A stretch of DNA of 64,000 bases from Candidatus Sulfuritelmatomonas gaucii (lineage in GTDB: Bacteria; Acidobacteriota; Terriglobia; Terriglobales; Acidobacteriaceae): positions 1 through 64,000 of the forward strand of contig OKRB01000078.1 of assembly GCA_900290245.1 (NCBI GenBank). Direction: 5' to 3'. Position numbers and translations under genes: made by a program. This document shows, in pieces, positions 17,520 to 25,910 of this stretch; within the stretch, counting starts at the first letter, position 1; every line of letters begins with the position of its first letter. The notes beneath the pieces are model-generated. The model saw only the letters and a list, made by a program, of their open reading frames with translations, searched no databases and was not told the origin of the DNA.

Positions 17520-18995
17520 TCATTGCCGGCTCGGTTCCTTCTCGATGAGCGGTACCCAGAAGCGGAAGCGCGCGCCGCTGCCGGGAATGTTCGAGACCTC
17601 GATTCCGCCGCCGTGCGCGGCCAGAATGGCGCGTGTGATGGCGAGACCCATGCCGGATCCCTTGCGCATGCTTGCGCTTTGCTTGCCGCGATAAAACTTT
17701 TCAAAGATCAGCGGCATGTCCCTTGCATCGATACCCGGGCCGTTGTCTTCCACGCAAAATTCCAGGCGATCATCAGTACGCCTGCTGCTGAGCGTCACGC
17801 GGCTGCCCTGCGGCGTGTGGCCGGCAACGTTCTCGAGGAGGTGGCGCAGCACTCTGCCTAACAGGTGCGGATCAAACCAGGCAGGCTTGCCCTGGCCGGA
17901 ATCGTCCGCACCATCCACCGCGATCGTTACTTTGTGAGCAGCGAGAATCTTGCGTGACTCTTCCACCGCCTGATCGAGCAGGGCGCGCGGATGCTGCTGC
18001 GACATCTTCACCTGCACCACATTGGCGTCGATCTCAGCCATCTCGACCGATTCGCCGACGAGCATGTCGAGGCGGGCCGCTTCCTCGTCGATGATCCGCG
18101 CCATCTCGAGCCGGCCGGCTTCATCGAGCCCTTGGGTTTCAAGAAGCGAGGTTGCCGCTGCGCGGATCGAGGTGAGGGGAGTGCGCAGCTCGTGCGTCAG
18201 GGAGTCGATCAGCGCCGTGCGCAAACGCTCTCCTTCACGGGCTGCCTCGATGCGCGCTGTGGTTTCCATGGCGATGGATCGCGCCACGGCAATGGAAACT
18301 TGAGCCCTTACCGCAGCGGCAACCTCGTGCGAAAGTGTATCGGGCTGCCAGGACAACGCGCCCACAGGCTTCAGTCCCAGCATCAGCGCCGCAGTCTGGT
18401 AGCCGCCAAACAACGAAACGGTTGGGCTCATGCCCAGTGTCACCGCCTGCATGTGTGCCTTCACGCTGGCTGCAACTTCGCTAGTGGAGGAGTAGAACCG
18501 GTCATAGTCGCTGACGTAAAGAACTACCCCCTGCAAAGCAAAGATGCGGCCGATTGCACCGGGGAGATCGTGAAGCAGGCGCTCGGCATCCTCAAAGAGC
18601 ATCATCTCCTGGCTCAGGGCGTAGAGCCGCTCGACGTCGGCCTGACGCTGTTCCGCCTGGCGCGCCTGTTGCCGTGCCCGTTCCGACAGCCGGCTGACCA
18701 CAACGCAGCTGAGCGCGAAAGAAACCATGGCGACCCAGGCTTGCGGACCCTCGATGCGAAATGTGCGCACGGGGGGCAGAAAGTAAAAGTCGAAGCAGAT
18801 GGCGCAGAGAGTCGCGATGTAGATGGAAAGGACGATTCCGGTTTGCGCGGCCCACCAAACCACAAGGACTAGGAAGACCATCCCCGCCGTGGTGGAATTG
18901 GCGCCCAGCCAGACCATCAGGAATGTGGCCAGCGCGGCCGATGCCGTGGCTGCGAACCAGCGAAGAGCCTGCCATGAATAGGCCTTTGCGCCCAT
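17520..18995 (-). CDS. kdpD: KdpD-like sensor kinase lacking the N-terminal KdpD/Usp domains
   Basis: 491 residues against about 900 in Escherichia coli. It starts directly with a DUF4118-type membrane region (hydrophobic spans at about 12-30, 38-62 and 85-100), followed by a coiled linker and a GAF-like segment. The HisKA box SLTHELRTPLTS has His268; the HATPase has LLENVAGHTP, EDNGPGI and GSGMGLAI. The N-terminal PF02702 and universal-stress domains are absent. The start at 18995 is preceded by AGGGGA; the open frame further upstream is antisense to kdpE. It is transcribed away from kdpE, which is unusual because most kdpDE pairs form one operon. Confidence 0.9.
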   Translation of the reverse strand: MGAKAYSWQALRWFAATASAALATFLMVWLGANSTTAGMVFLVLVVWWAAQTGIVLSIYIATLCAICFDFYFLPPVRTFRIEGPQAWVAMVSFALSCVVVSRLSERARQQARQAEQRQADVERLYALSQEMMLFEDAERLLHDLPGAIGRIFALQGVVLYVSDYDRFYSSTSEVAASVKAHMQAVTLGMSPTVSLFGGYQTAALMLGLKPVGALSWQPDTLSHEVAAAVRAQVSIAVARSIAMETTARIEAAREGERLRTALIDSLTHELRTPLTSIRAAATSLLETQGLDEAGRLEMARIIDEEAARLDMLVGESVEMAEIDANVVQVKMSQQHPRALLDQAVEESRKILAAHKVTIAVDGADDSGQGKPAWFDPHLLGRVLRHLLENVAGHTPQGSRVTLSSRRTDDRLEFCVEDNGPGIDARDMPLIFEKFYRGKQSASMRKGSGMGLAITRAILAAHGGGIEVSNIPGSGARFRFWVPLIEKEPSRQ

Positions 18996-19027
18996 CGACT
19001 TCCCCTCACGAATGATACCTGTCCGTC

Positions 19028-19043
19028 GCATTTTGTGAAATGC
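19028..19043. promoter_or_regulatory. Palindrome in the kdpD/kdpE divergent promoter region
   Basis: GCATTT-TGTG-AAATGC is a perfect 6-bp inverted repeat with a 4-base spacer, in the middle of the 90-bp region between the two divergent start codons. It is a candidate binding site for KdpE or another regulator. It does not resemble the E. coli KdpE site. Confidence 0.35.
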
Positions 19044-19085
19044 CGTGCCGCAATGATGTAATCTTCCGTTGGAAAGAAGAACGAC

Positions 19086-19781
19086 ATGCCAGGAAGAATT
19101 TTGGTGATTGACGACGAATCGCAGATCACGCGGGTGCTCAGGGCCGCTCTCTCGGCCCAGGGATACGATGTGCGCACGGCCAACGATCCCGAGGAGGGGT
19201 TGCGGGTCTTTCGGGACTGGCCGCCCGATCTGGTGATCACCGACCTGATGATGCCGGGCATGAGCGGCGTGGAAGTGTGCCGGGTGATTCGTTCGCGGGC
19301 CACGACGCCCGTGCTCGTCCTCTCGGTTCGCGAGCACGAGCGATCGAAGGTGGAGGCCCTTGACGCCGGTGCCGACGACTACGTAACGAAGCCGTTCAGC
19401 ATTCAGGAGCTGCTGGCCCGCGTACGGGCCCATCTGCGTCGCGCGCCGGAACGCACTACGAACGCGATCGAGACTGGAGATTTTGTCGTGGACTCGAATG
19501 CCCACACGATCACTGTGCAGGCTAAGCCTGTTCACCTGACTCCGAAAGAATTCGATCTCCTGGTGCATCTCGCACGAAACCCAGGAAAGGTAATGACCCA
19601 CCGCGCGCTTCTGAGCGCTGTGTGGGGTGCCCAGGCCGCACATCAGCCCGAGTACCTGCGAGTGTTTATTGGCCAGGTCCGCAAGAAGCTCGAAAACGAA
19701 ACCGGCCGCCAGTACATTCAAACGGAGCCATGGGTCGGATACCGGTTTATTCCGGAAGGCTGGATAGGCAACGAAGAATAG
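19086..19781 (+). CDS. kdpE: OmpR/PhoB-family response regulator KdpE
   Basis: 231 residues. The receiver has Asp9-Asp10, phosphoacceptor Asp53 (ITDLMMPG) and the Lys of DYVTKPFS. A winged-helix domain from about residue 130 has LTPKEFDLLVHLARNPGKVMTH and ends in VGYRF. The position next to kdpD and kdpFABC supports the name. It likely activates kdpFABC in response to low potassium or osmotic stress. Confidence 0.92.
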   Translation: MPGRILVIDDESQITRVLRAALSAQGYDVRTANDPEEGLRVFRDWPPDLVITDLMMPGMSGVEVCRVIRSRATTPVLVLSVREHERSKVEALDAGADDYVTKPFSIQELLARVRAHLRRAPERTTNAIETGDFVVDSNAHTITVQAKPVHLTPKEFDLLVHLARNPGKVMTHRALLSAVWGAQAAHQPEYLRVFIGQVRKKLENETGRQYIQTEPWVGYRFIPEGWIGNEE

Positions 19782-20071
19782 AGTGCGCCGGCATCGCATT
19801 GCGAGGCGCGCTCTGCCGGTGGCGAGCTGATTCGCCAGGAGTTTCGCGCGCTCAGAGCCGTTCTTTACGGTTTATTTAGGAATTCTTTTCGATACTCAAA
19901 TCTTGAACGAGACAGAATCGAGCTTGGTCAGGCCGATTCGCGCAGCCCTGCTGGCGAATCGGCACAGGGAGTTCTTGCGCCCCGCACGTTGAGCACGGCT
20001 GTCGATTAAGAAACCGTTTATCCGCTTCGATCTTTGCCGGCGCTTGCCGGCTATAACCGGGGGTTTTCGGG
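19782..20071 (+). promoter_or_regulatory. Leader region between kdpE and the kdp structural genes
   Basis: 290 bp with no gene. An AT-rich tract at about 19861-19905 (TTTATTTAGGAATTC region) is the likeliest promoter or KdpE-binding area. A small GC hairpin, GCCGGC-GCTT-GCCGGC, lies at 20036-20051 just before the 28-codon ORF. I checked for the c-di-AMP (ydaO) riboswitch core and did not see it. Confidence 0.35.
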
Positions 20072-20158
20072 ATGCTTGATGCACTCATGATGCTTTTGAC
20101 CGCAGTTTTCTTCGCCGTGGCGTTTCTTTACGTCAAGGCATGTCAGAAGTTGAGGTAG
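20072..20158 (+). CDS. 28-residue membrane microprotein preceding kdpF
   Basis: An ORF of 28 codons, three bases before kdpF. It begins MLDALMMLLTAVFFAVAFLY and ends VKACQKLR, giving one hydrophobic span and a basic C-terminus. The start is tightly packed against kdpF, and the product looks like a single-span subunit. I do not know a named family for it. It may be an accessory peptide of the Kdp pump or a leader peptide. Its composition and spacing favour it being a real gene. Confidence 0.6.
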   Translation: MLDALMMLLTAVFFAVAFLYVKACQKLR

Positions 20159-20161
20159 CCC

Positions 20162-20257
20162 ATGCACATGGATTGGATTTCGGCCACCGGCCTGGCGCTC
20201 TCGGTTCTCTTATTGGTCTATCTCACCCTGGCAATGCTCTTCCCGGAGAAGTTCTGA
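20162..20257 (+). CDS. kdpF: Potassium-transporting ATPase subunit F
   Basis: 31 residues with one membrane span and the typical C-terminal FPEKF. KdpF stabilises the KdpFABC complex as a lipid-like subunit. The ATG at 20162 is immediately followed in frame by an ATG at 20168; either may be used. The stop is one base before the kdpA ATG. Confidence 0.88.
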   Translation: MHMDWISATGLALSVLLLVYLTLAMLFPEKF

Positions 20258-20258
20258 A

Positions 20259-21983
20259 ATGTCGTTCAATGGCTGGCTGCAATTTGCCGTTTACAGTGTC
20301 GTTCTATTCCTGCTCGTTCGTCCGGTGGGAACCTACCTCGCTCACGTCCTTGAAGGCGAGCGCACGTGGCTTGCCCCGGTGCTGCGTCCGTTTGAACGGC
20401 TCATCTACAAGCTCTGTGGCGTGCAGGCCGACAAGGAGATGAACTGGCGCCAATACGCGTACGCGGCGCTCGGCTTTTCGGCAGCGACCATGGTGCTCAC
20501 CTACGCGGTTGAACGCCTTCAGGCATACCTGCCGTGGAACCCGCAGCACCTGGCCGCAGTTGGACCCGATCTGGCGTTTAACACCGCCGCCAGTTTCACG
20601 ACCAATACCAACTGGCAGTTCTACACGCCCGAGTCGACCATGAGCTACCTGACCGAGATGGTTGGGCTGGCGACGCACAACTTCTGGTCGGCTGCGGTGG
20701 GCATCGTGGTTGCGGTGGCGCTGATTCGGGGAATCAAGCGCACGCAGTCTGCGACCATCGGCAACTTCTGGGTCGATATGACGCGGACACTGCTCTACAT
20801 CCTGGGACCGATGTGCGTGATCTATGCATTGTTGCTGGTGTGGCAGGGCGTGCCCCAGAATCTGCATGCATACACAGTCGCGCATTCGCTCGAGACACCT
20901 TCCCAGGTGCAGACCATAGGGCAAGGTCCGGTGGCTTCGCAGGAAGCCATCAAGATGCTGGGCACCAACGGCGGCGGATTCTTTAACGCCAACAGCGCCC
21001 ATCCCTACGAAAACCCGACGCCGCTGTCAAATTTCCTTGAGATCCTCTCGATTTTCTGCATCGGCGCAGGCCTGACGTATACGTTGGGCCGAATGACTGG
21101 CTCGCCTGGCCATGGGTGGGCAGTTTTTGGCGCGATGTTTGTGCTGTTCGCCGCGGGGTTCGCGGCTTGCTACTGGGCTGAAGCGCATCCCTATAACGTG
21201 ATTCACGGGGCCGTGCAGGCGCGCACGGCGACTTCGCCCGGCGGCAACATGGAAGGAAAAGAAGTTCGCAACGGCATCGCGGAGAGCAGCCTGTTTGCCA
21301 CCATCACTACCGACGCCAGTTGCGGCGCGGTGAACGGTATGCACGACAGCTTCACTCCATTGGGCGGAATGATTCCGCTGGTCAACATCATGATGGGCGA
21401 GGTCATCTTCGGCGGCGTGGGATCGGGCTTGTACGGCATGTTGATCTTTGTGGTTCTGGCGGTTTTCATTGCAGGGCTGATGGTGGGCCGCACACCGGAA
21501 TACCTGGGCAAAAAAATCGAGGCCTATGACGTGAAGATGGCCATGCTTTACGCGCTCATCTTCTGCTTTATCGTTCTCACTTTCACGGCCATTTTCGTGA
21601 TGATCCCCCAGGGTCTTGGCGCCATGGCCAACTCCGGCCCGCACGGGTTTAGCGAGGTCCTCTACTCGTTCGTGTCCGGCGCAGGCAACAACGGGTCGGC
21701 CTTTGGAGGCCTTACCCCCAACTGGTGGTACAACGTCGCGATGGGCTTTGACATGCTCATCGGAAGGTTCCTCATGATGATTCCGGTGCTGGCCCTGGCA
21801 GGCAATCTGGCGCAGAAGAAGAGTGTTCCACCGTCGCCAGGCACGTTCCCGGTGAATACGCCATTGTTTGCCGTGCTGCTGGTGGGCGTGGTGGTCATCG
21901 TGGGCGCGCTCACATTCTTCCCGGCATTAAGCCTGGGACCGATCCTGGAGCACCTGCTGCTGCAGGCAGGGAAGTTGTTCTAA
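20259..21983 (+). CDS. kdpA: Potassium-transporting ATPase subunit A
   Basis: 574 residues, full length. KdpA is the channel-like potassium-selective subunit with four pore loops. Visible filter segments include SFTTNTNWQFY, GTNGGGFFNANSAHP, TDASCGAVNGMHD and AGNNGSAFGGL. About ten hydrophobic spans are present. It directly follows kdpF and is 40 bp before kdpB. Confidence 0.97.
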   Translation: MSFNGWLQFAVYSVVLFLLVRPVGTYLAHVLEGERTWLAPVLRPFERLIYKLCGVQADKEMNWRQYAYAALGFSAATMVLTYAVERLQAYLPWNPQHLAAVGPDLAFNTAASFTTNTNWQFYTPESTMSYLTEMVGLATHNFWSAAVGIVVAVALIRGIKRTQSATIGNFWVDMTRTLLYILGPMCVIYALLLVWQGVPQNLHAYTVAHSLETPSQVQTIGQGPVASQEAIKMLGTNGGGFFNANSAHPYENPTPLSNFLEILSIFCIGAGLTYTLGRMTGSPGHGWAVFGAMFVLFAAGFAACYWAEAHPYNVIHGAVQARTATSPGGNMEGKEVRNGIAESSLFATITTDASCGAVNGMHDSFTPLGGMIPLVNIMMGEVIFGGVGSGLYGMLIFVVLAVFIAGLMVGRTPEYLGKKIEAYDVKMAMLYALIFCFIVLTFTAIFVMIPQGLGAMANSGPHGFSEVLYSFVSGAGNNGSAFGGLTPNWWYNVAMGFDMLIGRFLMMIPVLALAGNLAQKKSVPPSPGTFPVNTPLFAVLLVGVVVIVGALTFFPALSLGPILEHLLLQAGKLF

Positions 21984-22023
21984 ACCGCAGGAACTTTATC
22001 AGGACAAGGCAAAACGGACTGTT

Positions 22024-24089
22024 ATGGCTGAGAGAATTAACATTTGGAACCCGCAGATCATTCGCCAGGCAACGCTTGACAGCTTTCGCAAGCTGGACCC
22101 GCGCGGGATGGCCAAGAACCCGGTGATGTTTGTTGTTGAAGTAGGCAGCGTGCTCACCTCTGCGCTGCTCGTCGACAACTTTCTGCATCATCGCGCGGCC
22201 TTCGCTTTCAACCTGCAGATCACGCTCTGGCTGTGGTTCACGGTGTTGTTCGCAAATTTTGCCGAGGCCATGGCGGAGGGCCGCGGGAAAGCTCAGGCCG
22301 ACACCCTGCGCAAGGCCAAGGGTGAGACCATCGCCAAGCGCTACAAGGCAGACGGCAGTTTTGAAGAAGTCATCAGCGGATTGCTTCGCGCCGGCGACGT
22401 GATCTACGTCGAGGCCGGTCATTACATTGCGGGCGACGGCGAAGTGATCGAAGGTGTAGCGTCGGTGGACGAGTCGGCGATCACCGGTGAATCCGCTCCG
22501 GTCATTCGTGAGGCGCCGGTGAATCCGCTCCGGTCATTCGTGAGGCGGGCGGCGACCGGTCGGCGGTGACGGGCGGCACGAAAGTGTTGTCGGACTGGAT
22601 TAAGGTGCGCATCACCTCGAATCCCGGCGAGACGTTTCTCGACCGCATGATCGCGCTCGTCGAAGGCGCTACGCGCCAGAAGACGCCAAACGAGATTGCG
22701 CTCAGCATTCTGCTTTCCGGGCTTACGATCATCTTCCTGCTGGCGGTGGTGACGCTGCAGCCTTTCGCCATCTACTCCAGCGCGCCGCAGACAGTCTTCG
22801 TGTTGGTGTCGCTGCTGGTCTGCCTGATTCCCACCACGATTGGCGGCTTGCTTTCGGCGATCGGCATCGCCGGCATGGACCGCCTGGTGCAGTACAACGT
22901 GCTGGCCATGAGCGGGCGCGCCGTGGAAGCTGCCGGCGACGTGAACACGCTGCTTCTCGATAAGACCGGCACGGTGACTCTTGGCAACCGGCAGGCGACA
23001 GAATTTATTCCCGCGCCGGATGTGAGCCAGGAACGGCTGGCAAATGCCGCGCAGCTCGCGTCGCTTTCTGATGAGACGCCAGAGGGCAGGTCGATTGTTG
23101 TGCTGGCCAAAGAAAAGTACAACTTGCGCGGGCGCGACCTGGGCGGCATCCATGCCGAGTTTGTTCCATTTACCGCGCAGACCCGCATGAGCGGAGTGAA
23201 CCTGCCGGGCACGCGCATCCGCAAGGGTTCGGCAGACGCCATTGCGCGTTTCCTCGAAGAACAGGGAACCACAATGCCGCAGAAGGTCCGCGATTCTGTC
23301 GAGGAGATCGCGCGCGCGGGCGGAACGCCGCTGGTGGTTGCTGAAAATGCTTCGGCGCTCGGCGTGATTCATCTGAAAGACATTGTCAAAGGCGGGCTGA
23401 AAGACCGGCTAGCGCGGCTGCGTGCCATGGGTATCCGCACCATCATGATTACGGGCGACAATCCGCTCACGGCCGCAGTCATCGCGCGCGAGGCTGGTGT
23501 AGACGACTTTCTGGCGGAAGCCAAGCCGAAGGACAAAATGGACCTGATCAAGCGCGAGCAGGGCAAGGGCAAGCTTGTGGCGATGACCGGAGACGGCACC
23601 AATGATGCTCCCGCGCTGGCCCAGGCTGATGTAGGCGTCGCCATGAATACCGGCACGCAAGCCGCGAAGGAAGCCGGCAACATGGTGGATCTGGATTCGA
23701 ACCCCACCAAGCTGATCGAGATCGTGGAGATCGGCAAGCAGTTGTTGATGACGCGCGGCGCGCTGACCACTTTCTCGATCGCCAACGATGTGGCCAAGTA
23801 TTTCGCCATCATCCCGGCGATGTTTGCCGGGGTGTTTCCGGTGCTCAACGCGCTCAACATTATGTATCTGCATTCGCCGCAGTCGGCGATTCTGTCAGCG
23901 GTTATTTTTAACGCGCTGATTATCGTGGCGCTGATTCCGCTGGCTTTGAAGGGCGTGAAGTACGTGCCAAAGGCGGCGGATGTGCTTTTGCGGCAAAACC
24001 TGCTGGTCTACGGCGTGGGCGGCATCATCATCCCGTTTATTGGGATCAAGGCCATCGATCTGTGCCTGGTGGCGCTGCACCTGGCGTGA
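22024..24089 (+). pseudogene. kdpB: Potassium-transporting ATPase subunit B, frame broken by a 32-bp tandem duplication
   Basis: P-type ATPase catalytic subunit. The first frame (22024-22569) covers the N-terminal membrane part and actuator domain up to [14 protein letters not shown]. The second (to 24089) carries the rest: the DKTGT phosphorylation loop at about 22964, the [17 protein letters not shown] hinge at about 23587 and the final membrane spans. The two frames are separated only by an exact second copy of a 32-bp unit at 22484-22547. Removing one copy restores [13 protein letters not shown] and a 677-residue protein of normal length. As written, the gene gives a truncated product; loss of one copy would restore it. 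Confidence 0.95.
22484..22547. repeat. Perfect 32-bp tandem duplication inside kdpB
   Basis: Two adjacent identical 32-bp units, 22484-22515 and 22516-22547, each starting CCGGTGAATCCGCTCC and ending TCGTGAGGCG. The unit length is not a multiple of three, so the extra copy shifts the frame. Coding sense is retained on both sides. Confidence 0.97.
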
Positions 24090-24136
24090 TGAAGAGAGAA
24101 CAGAGGAATAGAAGCTGATTTCCAAGGAGATTGATT

Positions 24137-24793
24137 GTGCATTCCGTCTCAAGTACAGTGATTTCACAGGAGAGTCCTGTTACGCAGTCTGACTGGACAC
24201 CACCGAAGACGCAAGAGGCGCCCGCCGTGCACTCTGTGTGGAAGACGTCCATTCTCTTCACACTGGTCACGGCGGTGCTGTTCGGCCTGGCGTACCCGCT
24301 GGTGATGACAGGCATCGCGCACATCCTTTTTCCGCGCCAGGCCTCAGGAAGCCTGATTCTCAACAACGGCCAGATCATTGGTTCTGAGCTGATCGCGCAG
24401 AGCTTCACTTCGGATCGCTACTTTCATCCGCGCCCTTCGGCTGCGGGAAACGGGTATGACGCCACATCGTCGGGCGGCTCGAACCTTGCGCAGTCAAACG
24501 CCAAGCTCGCCGCGCGCATTCAGGGAGACATCGACAAGCTGGAGAAAGAGAATCCCGGCAAGCCGGTTCCCATCGACATGGTGACGACGTCAGGATCGGG
24601 GCTCGATCCGGATATCACGCCTGACAATGCGTATTATCAGTCGCCGCGAGTTGCGCAGGCGCGCGGAATTTCCATGGATCAAGTTCGCAGTTTGATCGCG
24701 CAGCATACTACGCAACGGCAGCTTGGCCTTCTGGGCGAGCCGCGCGTAAACGTGCTGGAACTGAATCTCGCTCTCGATCAGATTTCCAAATAA
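24137..24793 (+). CDS. kdpC: Potassium-transporting ATPase subunit C
   Basis: 218 residues. A membrane span near residue 35-55 (FTLVTAVLFGLAYPLVMTGIA) precedes the KdpC periplasmic domain, with SGSLI, GSELIAQSF, YFHPRPSA and GSGLDPDITP. The start was set at the GTG at 24137 because AAGGAG lies seven bases upstream; a TTG at 24131 is too close to that site. The protein chaperones KdpB assembly and ATP affinity. It is the last structural gene of the operon and a terminator follows. Confidence 0.95.
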   Translation: MHSVSSTVISQESPVTQSDWTPPKTQEAPAVHSVWKTSILFTLVTAVLFGLAYPLVMTGIAHILFPRQASGSLILNNGQIIGSELIAQSFTSDRYFHPRPSAAGNGYDATSSGGSNLAQSNAKLAARIQGDIDKLEKENPGKPVPIDMVTTSGSGLDPDITPDNAYYQSPRVAQARGISMDQVRSLIAQHTTQRQLGLLGEPRVNVLELNLALDQISK

Positions 24794-24827
24794 GTTTCAA
24801 CGCAGCGGCTTCCCGAGCCATGAGCAT

Positions 24828-24861
24828 ACGGGAGGAGCCATCGTGCTCTTCCCGTTTTTTT
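24828..24861 (+). terminator. Rho-independent terminator of the kdp operon
   Basis: An 11-bp stem ACGGGAGGAGC / GCTCTTCCCGT with one G-U pair, a 6-base loop and a run of seven T. It lies 34 bp after kdpC. On the other strand there is no T-run, so it serves kdpC and not recR. Confidence 0.9.
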
Positions 24862-24939
24862 GCGTGGAGAGGGGAATTTGATCGGGATGTTGGCCGTTTC
24901 GAATTGATAGCGATAGTGCGGGCAGTTTCGGGCGCCGTG

Positions 24940-25539
24940 CTACATTTCTCTGCGGCCCTCTAGCGCTCGCGCCATGGTCACTTCGTCGGCGTATTCGATG
25001 TCGCTGCCGGCTGGAACTCCGGTGGCGATGCGGGAAATGCGCACTGGGAACTTGCGCAATGCAGTTGCGAGCCAATCGGCGGTCGCCTCGCCTTCAAGCG
25101 TGGGGCTCATTGCCAGAATCACTTCGTCGACCTCACCACGCTCAACGCGGTTGATCAGCGTGACCGCACGCAACTGGTCGGGACCCACGCCATGCAGCGG
25201 CGAAAGCGTTCCGTGGAGCACGTGATAGACGCCCTGGTACTTCTGCGTGCGTTCCACCGTATCAATATTGGTAGGCTCCTCCACCACGCACACCAGGCGC
25301 TGGTTCCGGACAGGGCTGGCGCAGTACGCGCAGGGATCGACGTCGGTGACGTTATTGCAGATGGAACAGAGGCGCAGGCTGGCTTTGAGCCCGCGCACGG
25401 CGTCGGCCAGCGCGGCGGCATCCTCGTCGCTTGAGCGCAGAAGATGAAATGCATAGCGCTGTGCGCTCTTGGTGCCCACGCCGGGCAGTTTTTTCAATTC
25501 CTCAATGAGCCGGGCCATCGGCTCGGCATAACGTGCCAC
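24940..25539 (-). CDS. recR: Recombination protein RecR
   Basis: 199 residues. An N-terminal helix-hairpin-helix (LPGVGTKSAQRYAFHLL) is followed by a four-Cys zinc finger, CSICNNVTDVDPCAYC, and a Toprim domain with VVEEPTNIDTVE. RecR works with RecF/RecO to load RecA on gapped DNA. The order dnaX-ybaB-recR on one strand is a common bacterial arrangement. It ends the operon. Confidence 0.97.
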   Translation of the reverse strand: MARYAEPMARLIEELKKLPGVGTKSAQRYAFHLLRSSDEDAAALADAVRGLKASLRLCSICNNVTDVDPCAYCASPVRNQRLVCVVEEPTNIDTVERTQKYQGVYHVLHGTLSPLHGVGPDQLRAVTLINRVERGEVDEVILAMSPTLEGEATADWLATALRKFPVRISRIATGVPAGSDIEYADEVTMARALEGRREM

Positions 25540-25553
25540 GCAAACGCCTCCAT

Positions 25554-25883
25554 TTATCCGCCCAGCCCGGGAATCTTGAGCCCGCCGAGCATGCCCTGCA
25601 CGCTCGATTTGATGGCTTCATCGGCCTTGCGGCGGGCCTCGTTGACTGCGCCCACAATCAGATCCTGGAGCATCTCGACGTCGGCTTGGCCGCCGCTCAA
25701 GCTCACCACTGCGGCGGGGTCAATGACTAACTTCAGAAGCTCTTTTTTGCCGTTTATGGTTGCTGTCACTGCGCCGCCGCCGGTTGTCGCTTCCACCACG
25801 GTCTCGCCCAGCTTGCGCTGAAACTCCTCCTGCATCTGGCCTGCCTGCGAAAGCATCTCGGTAATCTTCAGTGGATTGATCAT
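25554..25883 (-). CDS. ybaB: YbaB/EbfC-family nucleoid-associated protein
   Basis: 109 residues, typical length. It has the family core VEATTGGGAVTATINGKKELLKLVIDP and a Gly/Leu-rich C-terminal tail. Dimers bind DNA with tweezer-like helices. It lies between dnaX and recR with short gaps (27 and 14 bp), as in many genomes. Confidence 0.96.
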   Translation of the reverse strand: MINPLKITEMLSQAGQMQEEFQRKLGETVVEATTGGGAVTATINGKKELLKLVIDPAAVVSLSGGQADVEMLQDLIVGAVNEARRKADEAIKSSVQGMLGGLKIPGLGG

Positions 25884-25910
25884 CGATGGTTTACCCTCTT
25901 CGCTCCTCCG

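Noticed and set aside
18996-19799. Long open frame upstream of the kdpD start that could supply missing N-terminal domains
   Set aside because: The translation is the reverse strand of kdpE and has no KdpD or Usp motifs; a ribosome site supports the start at 18995.
19782-20071. c-di-AMP (ydaO) riboswitch upstream of kdpFABC
   Set aside because: Considered because Kdp genes are often under this riboswitch, but the conserved core segments are not visible.
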